A DNA stretch of 8,747 bases from Fidelibacterota bacterium. GTDB taxonomy: Bacteria; Fidelibacterota; Marinisomatia; Marinisomatales; TCS55. Below are positions 1 through 6,667 of the stretch, piece after piece. Every line of letters begins with the position of its first letter. Positions within the stretch are counted from its first letter, which is position 1. A program made the position numbers and the translations under genes. The notes beneath the pieces were generated by a model, which was not told the DNA's origin, did no database searches, and saw nothing but the letters and a program-made list of their open reading frames with translations. The stretch is taken from assembly GCA_002712245.1 (NCBI GenBank), contig PASZ01000031.1, forward strand, positions 1-8,747, read 5' to 3'.

Positions 1-460
1 CTTTTATGGTTCCATCAAAAGGTAATTTTACCTTACCCGATCTAAGATCCTTCATATAAATATGCTTATTTCTTACATAAACACCATCATATTGTTTAGC
101 TGGTAAAATATTTAAGTTGAATTGTTTGCAATATTGTTGAACATACTCATCTGAACTATCTACGTATTCAGCACCCATTTCAGCATAAAGGCTATCAGCA
201 AAAGCATCTCTATAAGTTCTTACACGACCGCCTGGATGCGATTTTGCTTCTAAAATCATCACATTATAGCCTGCACGATCTAATTCATAGGCACAAGATA
301 GGCCTGCAAGTCCAGCGCCAATGACTAATATTCTGTTATCATCAGATCTATTCAATGTGGTGCTTAGCGCAGAATAAGGAAATACTGTTAATAATGAGGC
401 GGTAGCGCTACTTTTTTTAAGAAATGATCTTCTGCTTAATTTAACTTTATATTGCGTCAT
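1..460 (-). CDS. Tat-exported FAD-dependent amine oxidase-like protein (N-terminal part, gene runs off left edge)
   Basis: The first 153 residues are visible; the C-terminus lies beyond the left edge. An N-terminal twin-arginine signal (S9-R10-R11-S12-F13-L14-K15-K16, then a short Ala/Ser/Leu stretch) predicts Tat export of a folded, cofactor-loaded protein. It is followed by the Rossmann FAD-binding motif G48-A-G-L-A-G53, an acidic residue at the end of the second strand (E71) expected to bind the FAD ribose, and the G77-G-R-V-R81 motif with G96-A-E98 typical of the monoamine oxidase / flavin amine oxidase superfamily. The family oxidises amines, or in some members acts as a desaturase; the substrate here cannot be told without the missing C-terminal domain. 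It starts 14 bp after the leuS stop, so it is probably co-transcribed with leuS. No good Shine-Dalgarno precedes the ATG. Fold assignment is firm, enzymatic role open. Confidence 0.85.
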   Translation of the reverse strand, partial: MTQYKVKLSRRSFLKKSSATASLLTVFPYSALSTTLNRSDDNRILVIGAGLAGLSCAYELDRAGYNVMILEAKSHPGGRVRTYRDAFADSLYAEMGAEYVDSSDEYVQQYCKQFNLNILPAKQYDGVYVRNKHIYMKDLRSGKVKLPFDGTIK

Positions 461-474
461 ACTTGATGCTAATA

Positions 475-2895
475 TTATTGTTTTATAACAATATTCAGTA
501 TTTTCCCTTTAATATAAATTTCTTTAATGATCGTTGTATTTTTTAAGTAAGAAACTATTTTATCATCAGATTTAGCTTTTGCTATGACTTCAGATTCAGA
601 TTCATTTGCAGAAATATGAATTTCTGAACGTCTTTTTCCATTGATTTGAATTGGAATTACAATTTCATCAGAAATTACAAGATCTTTATCGTAATCTGGC
701 CATGCTTGATAGGTAAGCTCATTGGTTTCGCCAATTAACTCCCACAATTCTTGCGCTAAATGAGGCATAAATGGATTCATAATAATAATAAACGATCTTA
801 TTGTATCAATATTTATCGATTCAAGTTTTTGAATATGATTTGTAAATATCATGAATTCTGAAACGCAAGTATTGAATTGAATTTGATCTAAATTATCTGA
901 AATCTTCTTGATCATCATATTCAGAGCTTGAAGCGTTTCTTTATCGTCTTTTTTCTCTATAACATTTGATGATAACACACCTTCATCATCTACCAAGACG
1001 GACCATAACTTTTTAATAAATCGAGAGCAGCCTTGAAGACCGGTAGTACTCCACGGCTTTGCTTTATCTAGAGGCCCCATAAACATTTCATAAATCCTCA
1101 TAGAGTCGGAACCATAGGTTTCAACAGTTTCATCGGGATTAATCACATTACCTCTAGACTTGCTCATCTTTGAGCCATCTTGGCCAAGTATCATACCTTG
1201 ATTGAATAATTTTTTAAACGGTTCCTTGGTTGATACCAGCCCAAGATCAAATAGTACATGATGCCAAAACCGTGAATATAAAAGATGGAGTACCGCATGC
1301 TCCGCTCCTCCTATGTAGAGATCTACAGGCATCCAGTATTTTTCTTTCTCTGAATCCCATGCTTTTTCATCGTTGGATGGATCCAAATATCTAAGATAAT
1401 ACCAACAGGATCCGGCCCACTGTGGCATCGTATTGGTCTCTCTAAGTGCAATTATATTATCACTATCATCTTTTACTTCAACCCAATTTTTAATATTAGA
1501 TAGTGGCGATTCACCCGTTCCGCTTGGTTCATATTTTTCAACATCTGGTAATTCTAGTGGCAAATCAGACTCTTTAAGTACTTGCGGCTTGCCATCTTTA
1601 TGAATAATTGGGATTGGCTCGCCCCAATATCTCTGTCTAGAAAATAACCAATCTCTCAATTTATACTGTACAGTCCTCTCTCCTTTTTTGTTATCTTCAA
1701 GCCATGAAGCCATTTTTTCTTTAGCTTCATCTATATAGAGTCCATTTAAGAATTCACTGTTAATAGCAGGACCATCTCCAGTGTATGCGCCACCTGAAAA
1801 GTCTTTACTTGGCTCAACTGTTCTTATAATTGGTAAGTCGTATTTTGTAGCAAATTCCCAATCTCTTTCATCTTCACCTGGTACCGCCATTATGGCTCCT
1901 GTTCCGTATCCCATAATAACGTAGTCTGATATCCATATTGGTATTTCCTTACCATTTACAGGATTTATAGCATAGGAGCCTAAAAAAACTCCGTTTTTCT
2001 CTTTATTAAGCTCGATTCTATCTAAGTCAGATTTTTTAGATGCTTCCTCAATGTAGTTTTTAACTAATGTTTTTTGATCTTCTATTAAAAGATCTTCAAC
2101 TAATGGATGTTCTGGTGCTATTACAATATAAGTTGCACCAAAAAGTGTATCTTGCCGTGTAGTAAAAACCTCAAGATGCTTGCTGATTGATGGAAGTTCA
2201 AATAAAACTTTGGTCCCCTCTGACCTTCCAATCCAATTACGCTGAAGCTCTTTAATACTATGAGGCCAGTCTACATCATCTAGACCAGACAATAATGATT
2301 CGGCATAGTTAGTTATTCTAAGCATCCATTGACGCATAGGTACTCTTAAAACTGGATGGCCACCAATATCAGATTTTCCATCAATCACTTCTTCATTTGC
2401 CAGGACAGCTTTCAATTCGGGGCACCAGTTAACCGGTACTTCTGCTTCATAAGCTAAGCCTTTATTATATAACTGAATGAATATCCATTGCGTCCATTTA
2501 ACATAACCTGGATCTGTGGTATTTATTTCTCTAGTCCAATCATAAGAAAACCCAAGCATTTTAATTTGGCGTTTAAAATTACTAATATTTTCTTTTGTTG
2601 TAATCGATGGATGTGTACCGGTTTTTATGGCATATTGCTCAGCCGGCAAGCCAAACGCATCCCAACCCATAGGGTGTAGCACATTATATCCTTGGTGACG
2701 TTTATACCTTGCAAGTATATCGGTAGCTATATATCCAAGTGGGTGCCCTACATGCAGTCCAGATCCTGATGGATAGGGATACATGTCTAAAATATAATAC
2801 TTAGGTTTATCTATAAAATCATCGGTTTTGAAAATTTCATTTTCATCCCAATATTTTTGCCATTTTTTCTCTATAAATTTGTGATTATATGTCAT
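475..2895 (-). CDS. leuS: Leucine--tRNA ligase (LeuRS)
   Basis: A cytoplasmic class I aminoacyl-tRNA synthetase that charges tRNA-Leu with leucine using ATP. The 806-residue product is full length for the shorter, Bacillus-like bacterial form. The HIGH signature appears as H48-V-G-H51 within YPYPSGSGLHVGHP. The CP1 editing domain shows the threonine-rich motif T245-T-R-Q-D249 and the acidic loop G340-E-D-E-R-D345; D345 matches the residue that positions the leucine amino group for hydrolysis of mischarged tRNA. The catalytic core resumes with RDWLFSRQRYWGEP and ends with K576-M-S-K-S580, followed by the anticodon-binding helical domain. The first zinc-site region keeps only a single Cys-Pro (NWCPELKAVLANEEVIDG), as in Bacillus-type enzymes. 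Minor oddities are Gln for the usual Pro in TTRPD and Glu for the usual His in VPGHDERD. The ATG has no clear Shine-Dalgarno. The amine-oxidase gene follows after 14 bp. Confidence 0.98.
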   Translation of the reverse strand: MTYNHKFIEKKWQKYWDENEIFKTDDFIDKPKYYILDMYPYPSGSGLHVGHPLGYIATDILARYKRHQGYNVLHPMGWDAFGLPAEQYAIKTGTHPSITTKENISNFKRQIKMLGFSYDWTREINTTDPGYVKWTQWIFIQLYNKGLAYEAEVPVNWCPELKAVLANEEVIDGKSDIGGHPVLRVPMRQWMLRITNYAESLLSGLDDVDWPHSIKELQRNWIGRSEGTKVLFELPSISKHLEVFTTRQDTLFGATYIVIAPEHPLVEDLLIEDQKTLVKNYIEEASKKSDLDRIELNKEKNGVFLGSYAINPVNGKEIPIWISDYVIMGYGTGAIMAVPGEDERDWEFATKYDLPIIRTVEPSKDFSGGAYTGDGPAINSEFLNGLYIDEAKEKMASWLEDNKKGERTVQYKLRDWLFSRQRYWGEPIPIIHKDGKPQVLKESDLPLELPDVEKYEPSGTGESPLSNIKNWVEVKDDSDNIIALRETNTMPQWAGSCWYYLRYLDPSNDEKAWDSEKEKYWMPVDLYIGGAEHAVLHLLYSRFWHHVLFDLGLVSTKEPFKKLFNQGMILGQDGSKMSKSRGNVINPDETVETYGSDSMRIYEMFMGPLDKAKPWSTTGLQGCSRFIKKLWSVLVDDEGVLSSNVIEKKDDKETLQALNMMIKKISDNLDQIQFNTCVSEFMIFTNHIQKLESINIDTIRSFIIIMNPFMPHLAQELWELIGETNELTYQAWPDYDKDLVISDEIVIPIQINGKRRSEIHISANESESEVIAKAKSDDKIVSYLKNTTIIKEIYIKGKILNIVIKQ

Positions 2896-2903
2896 AATTA
2901 GCT

Positions 2904-2933
2904 ATTATAAATATCTAAAATTTATATCTTCAA
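2904..2933 (-). promoter_or_regulatory. Candidate sigma-70-type promoter for leuS, very close to the start codon
   Basis: On the minus strand TTGAAG (2928-2933) is separated by 18 bp from a perfect TATAAT (2904-2909). Initiation at the usual distance would fall about 2 bases before the leuS ATG (2893-2895), giving a nearly leaderless mRNA, which agrees with the absence of a Shine-Dalgarno. A second possible -10, TATAAA at 2921-2926, would give a longer leader, but its best -35 (TTGTAT, 2942-2947) is only 15 bp away. In AT-rich DNA chance matches are common, so this is tentative. Confidence 0.35.
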
Positions 2934-2961
2934 CCACGCTAATACAATACATGACGAAGAT

Positions 2962-3576
2962 TTATAATAAATATTTAATTATAAAGAAACTACCAACCAA
3001 GATAATTGAAAAGAGTATAGCGAGAATATTGAAATATCGATCAATAAAATACTTTATAGGTTCACCAAATTTCCATATTAATGCGCTTAGTAAAATAAAA
3101 CGCGCTGATCTGCTAATAATGGAGGCAATTAAAAATAAATTAAAATTGATATTGAATGCACCAGCAGATATTGTAAAAACTTTAAATGGTACTGGTGTAA
3201 AACCTGATACAAAAATTATCCAAAAATTCCATTCTTCGTATCTTTCTTTAATTTCATAAAATATTTCTGATGAAAATCCGGGTATAACATTAATAAAAAA
3301 ATTAGCTAATGCAGAAAATTCCCTTGTTGGAGTCCACCATAAAAAATATCCAATGCTATATCCAAATATTGCACCAAGAGCGGAGCCAGCTGAACAGATA
3401 AATGCAAATTTAAAGGCTTTAGATTTTAAACCTAAACACAGGGCGATTAATAATACATCATGGGGAATTGGAAAAAATGAAGCTTCTATAAAAGCGAGAA
3501 TAAATAATGCAGCCCCACCCCATTTAGAATCTGACCATTCTAAAACCCATTGATAAAGGTTTTTAAGCCAGGACAT
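2962..3576 (-). CDS. YqaA/DedA-type (VTT domain) inner-membrane protein
   Basis: A 204-residue polytopic membrane protein of the DedA/VTT superfamily, closest in style to the YqaA subgroup. Seen in the sequence: a first membrane segment at about 21-50 interrupted by the re-entrant motif E31-A-S-F-F-P-I-P-H-D40, further hydrophobic stretches at about 56-80, 117-150 and 180-204, and the second signature G125-F-T-P-V-P-F-K132 followed by SAGAFNINF and the arginines R156 and R159. DedA-family proteins are inner-membrane proteins, some of which flip phospholipids or undecaprenyl phosphate; the exact substrate of YqaA-type members is not established. Lys132 sits where many DedA proteins carry Arg, as is usual in this subgroup. 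The start lies 8 bp after the stop of the DUF2914 gene with no Shine-Dalgarno, suggesting translational coupling. Family call is secure, function is not. Confidence 0.9.
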   Translation of the reverse strand: MSWLKNLYQWVLEWSDSKWGGAALFILAFIEASFFPIPHDVLLIALCLGLKSKAFKFAFICSAGSALGAIFGYSIGYFLWWTPTREFSALANFFINVIPGFSSEIFYEIKERYEEWNFWIIFVSGFTPVPFKVFTISAGAFNINFNLFLIASIISRSARFILLSALIWKFGEPIKYFIDRYFNILAILFSIILVGSFFIIKYLL

Positions 3577-3584
3577 ATATTGAA

Positions 3585-4325
3585 TTATATATTATAATCA
3601 CTAATAACGAATGAAAGAGAATCGTATCGCATTCCAGATTGATCCTCAATAACAACCTGCCAGTCGCCAATTTTTTGAGATGTAACGGTGATATAGCTCC
3701 ACGATCTCCAATTAAATGAGCGCTTTGACTCCATTTGAACTTTTGATTTTAATTTTCCATCATGGTACCATTTGTGAAACAAAACTTTTGAATCATTTCT
3801 ATTTTGAACTCCTGATAAGAAGTATACACGTTTAGAATCTGTGGTAAATAGATTATTGGGCTCGATGATTGATCTATTAATTACATCAGTACCGGTTGAC
3901 ATATTCAATATTTTAAACGGTTCATCAATAATTTTTTCGTCTTTTTTCGCAGCAACTTTTTTATTTGTTGATAGTTTTTTATCGGTAACAGATTTAACAG
4001 GTAATTTTTTAGATATTTTTGTATCTATTAGAATGTTTTTTTTATTTTGTGAAGTTTTTATTGACTGCTGGTCTGAAATATTATCTGATTTGAGGTCCAA
4101 TATTGGATCATCAATAGTTTTATTAACGTGAACAGCAAGTTTGATAGGCTTACTTGTTTTAAGTTTCGTGTTTGCAGATACAAATGAAATCATATAAATT
4201 GCGTAAACTGCAATGACGATTCCAGAGGCAATTTTTAATCTTTGCCATACTGAAACCGCTAAAAGTATTGCAATTACTAAAGTAATCTGAAAAACAACAG
4301 GTTCTGTAATTATTGGTCTAAACAT
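3585..4325 (-). CDS. DUF2914 domain protein with two N-terminal membrane segments
   Basis: 246 residues in three parts. Two hydrophobic segments at about 9-27 and 31-50 form an N-terminal hairpin or anchor. A Lys/Ser/Asp/Thr-rich low-complexity linker spans about 52-135. A C-terminal globular domain at about 150-245 matches the pattern of DUF2914: SGVQNRND, F183-H-K-W186-Y-H-D-G-K, W206-R-S-W209, and a closing GDWQVVIEDQSG (220-231) like the GEWTVEVVDEDG ending common in that family. DUF2914 is probably a beta-sandwich; its role is unknown. With two membrane spans, linker and domain should lie on the same side as the N-terminus; the topology is not certain. It is the first gene of a pair with the YqaA/DedA protein 8 bp downstream, so the two may act together in the envelope. 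The ATG has no Shine-Dalgarno. Confidence 0.8.
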   Translation of the reverse strand: MFRPIITEPVVFQITLVIAILLAVSVWQRLKIASGIVIAVYAIYMISFVSANTKLKTSKPIKLAVHVNKTIDDPILDLKSDNISDQQSIKTSQNKKNILIDTKISKKLPVKSVTDKKLSTNKKVAAKKDEKIIDEPFKILNMSTGTDVINRSIIEPNNLFTTDSKRVYFLSGVQNRNDSKVLFHKWYHDGKLKSKVQMESKRSFNWRSWSYITVTSQKIGDWQVVIEDQSGMRYDSLSFVISDYNI

Positions 4326-4425
4326 ATACTTTAATTTAAAATTGTTTTCACTTAAAGCAATACATGAATATTTACCTTTATAGACTTTATATATGAGGGT
4401 TAATATTTTTTAAACAGGGAAAAAA
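4326..4425. promoter_or_regulatory. Divergent intergenic region between the DUF2914 and FKBP genes
   Basis: These 100 very AT-rich bases must hold the promoters for both divergent genes. Plus-strand candidates for a -10 include TATAGA (4379-4384) and the TATATA run at 4388-4393. A Bacteroidota-like TAnnTTTG near-match, TACCTTTA, lies at 4373-4380. None has a convincing partner -35 or -33 element, so the exact promoters are unresolved. The 3' end contains the FKBP ribosome binding site. Confidence 0.35.
4416..4420 (+). promoter_or_regulatory. Ribosome binding site of the FKBP gene
   Basis: AGGGA lies 5 bases (all A) before the ATG at 4426. It is one of the few clear Shine-Dalgarno sites in the window and fixes this start. 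Confidence 0.7.
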
Positions 4426-5172
4426 ATGAGAAATTTTTACATAATTATAGTTCTTTTTTTATTTTGTATTATATCGGCATGCAATAAAGACAAAACTAAT
4501 GAAAGCGAAGCTATAGATAATAAAGTTTCCCTTTCCCGTAAAGAAATGATTGCACAAAGGTGGCAAGGTCGTATTGATACGGTTAGTTATGCAATCGGTG
4601 TAGATGTTGCAATGAGATTGGAGCAGCAATTTGATAAGATTAATTATGAACGAATTAATCAAGCTATTGCTGATTATTATTCAGGATCTAAACTTTATTT
4701 ATCAGATAAAGAGCGAGTTGAGGCAATAAATACTTACAATAAACTACTTGCTCCTAAATTCAAAATGGATCAAGAAAAAAAGAATATCGAAGAAGGTGCT
4801 GCGTTTTTTAAATCAAATAAAAATAATCCTGGGATAATTGAACATAAAAGTGGAATTCAATATAAAATTATTAAAAACTCGGAAGGTATGCGTCCAAATC
4901 AAAGCGATATAGTAAGTATACACTATATTGGAAAATTGATAGATGGAACAAAATTTGATAGTTCTTACGATCGAAATCAACCTTCCACAATTCCTTTAAG
5001 CAGATTAATTCCAGGCTGGTCTCAAGGTATACAGCTGATGAGCGTTGGTTCAACTTTTCAATTTTTTATACCTGGACACCTAGCATACGGACAAGAAGTT
5101 GGTCCTGGTGGTGCTATGGCAACATTGATATTCCAAGTTGAGTTACTAGAGGTTATTCGACAGGCTGATTAA
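4426..5172 (+). CDS. FKBP-type peptidyl-prolyl cis-trans isomerase lipoprotein
   Basis: A 248-residue envelope lipoprotein that should catalyse cis-trans isomerisation of Xaa-Pro bonds and act as a folding factor, like the Mip/FkpA group. The N-terminus is a short lipoprotein signal ending in the lipobox I16-S-A-C19, making Cys19 the lipidated residue; it is followed by the charged CNKDK. Residues about 50-135 resemble the helical FKBP N-terminal dimerisation domain (DTVSYAIGVDVAMRL, then a Lys/Glu-rich helix). Residues about 141-244 are the FKBP catalytic domain with expected pocket residues Y167, F177-D178 (in DGTKFDSSY), I195-P-G-W198, Y221 (LAYG) and F236. All key positions are present, so it should be active. 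It is the only plus-strand gene, monocistronic as far as can be seen, and converges on the small lipoprotein gene with only 6 bp between the stop codons. Confidence 0.95.
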   Translation: MRNFYIIIVLFLFCIISACNKDKTNESEAIDNKVSLSRKEMIAQRWQGRIDTVSYAIGVDVAMRLEQQFDKINYERINQAIADYYSGSKLYLSDKERVEAINTYNKLLAPKFKMDQEKKNIEEGAAFFKSNKNNPGIIEHKSGIQYKIIKNSEGMRPNQSDIVSIHYIGKLIDGTKFDSSYDRNQPSTIPLSRLIPGWSQGIQLMSVGSTFQFFIPGHLAYGQEVGPGGAMATLIFQVELLEVIRQAD

Positions 5173-5178
5173 AAATAG

Positions 5179-5544
5179 TTAATTTATTGGCTCCCCTGTT
5201 AAGGGGTCATATTTTACTTCAATTATTTTCCACCCTACCCCTTCAACTTTAATAGTTGAAAGTCCAAAAAAATAAAAATGCACTAATGTATGATCAACAT
5301 TAACATCGGTTAAATAATCTATATTATATTTTTTCAATGTGTTGTCAATTGCTTTATCGATTTTATTAATCTCACCGAGCGGGAAAAACCATATATAAGG
5401 TATTTGGTGCTCTCCTTTTACCAGGCCGACATTTTCATGCCTAGATTTTAAATCAACGTCTTGAGTGCTAACTAATGATAAAACCGCTAGGTTATTTGTG
5501 CATGAATAAAATAAAAGAGAGATTAAAAGTATTTTAAACTTCAC
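5179..5544 (-). CDS. Small lipoprotein of unknown function
   Basis: With the GTG start chosen here the product is 121 residues: a compact signal peptide (MKFKILLISLLFYSC) with Cys15 as lipid attachment site, then about 105 residues. The frame is open upstream to an ATG at 5566-5568 (129 residues), but that adds eight polar residues (MPKCIENH) ahead of the signal peptide and lacks a better ribosome site. The mature part contains VSTQDVD, VKGEHQIPYIWFFPLGEI, a helix KIDKAIDNTLKKY, DYLTDVNVDHT and KVEGVGWK. From memory this order resembles a group of small bacterial lipoproteins with VSTRNVD, an aromatic/hydrophobic IFIP-like strand, an A-I-D helix and a closing EVEG motif; they have no known function. 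It would be the last gene of the run starting at merR. Phe at -3 of the lipobox is atypical. Confidence 0.75.
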   Translation of the reverse strand: MKFKILLISLLFYSCTNNLAVLSLVSTQDVDLKSRHENVGLVKGEHQIPYIWFFPLGEINKIDKAIDNTLKKYNIDYLTDVNVDHTLVHFYFFGLSTIKVEGVGWKIIEVKYDPLTGEPIN

Positions 5545-5686
5545 GTGATTTTCTATGCATTTTGGCATCTTCAGCTATTTTCTTTGCCATCTCTTTAGCT
5601 ACTTTAGAGTCAAGCGAGTTATTGTAATTACTTTGATGAAAAAGTAATCTAATTTTATTGAAAAACAATTTTAAAAAATTAATCAC
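5534..5686 (-). CDS. Possible 50-residue basic protein
   Basis: A short frame that fills exactly the space between ppk2 and the lipoprotein gene. It starts with GTG (5684-5686) directly after the ppk2 TAG stop and ends with TAA (5534-5536), overlapping the GTG start of the lipoprotein gene by 11 bases. The product is 50 residues: an amphipathic, hydrophobic first part (INFLKLFFNKIRLLFHQ), a polar turn SNYNNSLDS, and a strongly charged helix-like tail (KVAKEMAKKIAEDAKMHRK). The composition looks like a real small protein rather than random AT-rich translation, and the tight spacing favours translational coupling to ppk2. Against it: non-ATG start, no good Shine-Dalgarno, short length, and no family I recognise. 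The stretch may instead be an untranslated spacer. Confidence 0.4.
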   Translation of the reverse strand: MINFLKLFFNKIRLLFHQSNYNNSLDSKVAKEMAKKIAEDAKMHRKSREV

Positions 5687-6472
5687 CTATAAAATTTCAG
5701 GTACATAATTAAAGTTTGACTTATCTGGTCTGTCAACTTTGTCTTTAACTGCTCTATTAGGAAGCTTTATCTCTTCATTCTCTACTTCAGAATATTGAAT
5801 TAAACTAAGAAGGTGTGTAATGCAATTTACTCTAGCCTTCTTTTTATTATCCGATTCAACAATATACCAGGGAGATGCTTCTGTATCTGTATGTTCTAGC
5901 ATATTATCTTTGGCTTCTGAATACTCATTCCATCTATTGACAGATTCTAGATCCATTGGGCTTAATTTCCATTCTTTTGTAGGGTCATCTATTCTACTTT
6001 GAAACCTTTTAATTTGTTCTTCAGCGCTAACAGAAAACCAATATTTAATTAACTGAATACCTGAACTAATAATCATTCTTTCAAATTCAGGGCAAGTTTG
6101 CAAAAAATTTATATATTCTTTATCCGTACAAAAACCCATAACCTTTTCAACGCCAGACCTATTGTACCAGCTTCTATCTAAGATAACAATTTCTCCCGCA
6201 GAGGGTAAATGAGCTACATATCTCTGGAAGTACCATTGTGTTTTTTCTTTCTCGGTTGGTGCTGCTAGGGCAACCACTCTGCAATGTCTTGGATTTAAAT
6301 TCTCAGTAACTCGCTTAATTGTACCGCCTTTTCCAGCCGCATCTCTTCCTTCAAAAATAATAACAATTTTTTTTCCTTCTTGAATTACCCATTCTTGCAT
6401 TTTGACCAATTCTTTATGCAAGTCGGCAATCTTCTTTTTATATTTTTTATTAAAATCTTTTTTATCTGACAT
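5687..6472 (-). CDS. ppk2: Polyphosphate kinase 2, class I single-domain type
   Basis: 261 residues, the normal length for a one-domain PPK2. The enzyme transfers phosphate between inorganic polyphosphate and nucleotides; this subgroup mostly uses polyphosphate to phosphorylate nucleoside diphosphates to triphosphates. Seen: a basic helical N-terminus (about 1-34), the Walker A loop E41-G-R-D-A-A-G-K48-G-G-T, the conserved LNPRHCRVVALAAPTEKEKTQWYFQRYVAHLP stretch (59-90), Walker B I97-L-D99-R100-S-W-Y-N-R105 followed by SGVEKVMGF, and the lid R160-I-D-D-P-T-K-E-W-K-L-S-P-M-D-L-E-S177. The catalytic residues K48, D44, D99 and R100 are all present. It lies 13 bp after the zinc-ribbon gene with its own AAGGA site, so it is probably part of the channel operon. 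No PPK1 gene is visible here, so the source of polyphosphate is unknown. Confidence 0.97.
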   Translation of the reverse strand: MSDKKDFNKKYKKKIADLHKELVKMQEWVIQEGKKIVIIFEGRDAAGKGGTIKRVTENLNPRHCRVVALAAPTEKEKTQWYFQRYVAHLPSAGEIVILDRSWYNRSGVEKVMGFCTDKEYINFLQTCPEFERMIISSGIQLIKYWFSVSAEEQIKRFQSRIDDPTKEWKLSPMDLESVNRWNEYSEAKDNMLEHTDTEASPWYIVESDNKKKARVNCITHLLSLIQYSEVENEEIKLPNRAVKDKVDRPDKSNFNYVPEIL

Positions 6473-6478
6473 TATTAA

Positions 6479-6483
6479 TCCTT
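6479..6483 (-). promoter_or_regulatory. Ribosome binding site of ppk2
   Basis: AAGGA on the minus strand lies 6 bases before the ppk2 ATG (6470-6472), inside the 13-bp gap after the zinc-ribbon stop codon. It confirms the ppk2 start. Confidence 0.7.
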
Positions 6484-6485
6484 AA

Positions 6486-6650
6486 TTAATTCTTTTTTTT
6501 AAATAAACCTTTAAAAATATTTATGATAGAAAGAATAAGATCATTTCTTGCTAAAAACCGACTTCCGCACCTAGGGCATGAAGAAAGCAATGAAATATAT
6601 TCTGTTATTTTAGTTCTTTTCCAACTATGAGAACATGATAAGCATTTCAT
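6486..6650 (-). CDS. 54-residue zinc-ribbon protein
   Basis: A small gene, easily missed by length cut-offs, filling the space between the channel and ppk2. The product has two metal knuckles, C3-L-S-C6 and C25-P-R-C28-G, separated by 18 residues, the usual layout of a zinc ribbon. The C-terminal half (about 38-54) is a hydrophobic then lysine-rich helix (LSIINIFKGLFKKKN) that could bind membrane, nucleic acid or a partner. An AAGG Shine-Dalgarno lies 8 bases before the ATG. It starts 17 bp after the channel stop and ends 13 bp before ppk2, so co-transcription with both is likely. Zinc binding is inferred from the cysteine pattern. The function is unknown; small ribbons of this kind include both regulators and structural proteins, and nothing here decides between them. 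Confidence 0.75.
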   Translation of the reverse strand: MKCLSCSHSWKRTKITEYISLLSSCPRCGSRFLARNDLILSIINIFKGLFKKKN

Positions 6651-6658
6651 ACTATAAA

Positions 6659-6662
6659 CCTT
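6659..6662 (-). promoter_or_regulatory. Ribosome binding site of the zinc-ribbon gene
   Basis: AAGG on the minus strand lies 8 bases before the ATG at 6648-6650. It supports the small gene being translated. Confidence 0.55.
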
Positions 6663-6667
6663 ACAAA

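Noticed and set aside
2926..2961. Inverted repeat ATCTTC ... GAAGAT upstream of leuS
   Set aside because: Only 6 bp with a 24-base loop and no T-run; within chance expectation for AT-rich DNA. No T-box-like leader fits in 66 bp.
2488..3553. Open frames of 60-100 codons on the plus strand opposite leuS and the YqaA gene
   Set aside because: They are antisense to well-supported genes, show no recognisable domain, and have no ribosome site.
3841..4131. 96-codon plus-strand frame opposite the DUF2914 gene
   Set aside because: Its hydrophobic look comes from reading the Lys/Asp-rich linker in antisense; no other support.
4459..5053. Minus-strand frames opposite the FKBP gene
   Set aside because: The plus-strand gene has a signal peptide, Shine-Dalgarno and all FKBP motifs; the antisense frames have none.
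5820..6002. 60-codon plus-strand frame opposite ppk2
   Set aside because: Antisense shadow of a fully motif-supported gene.
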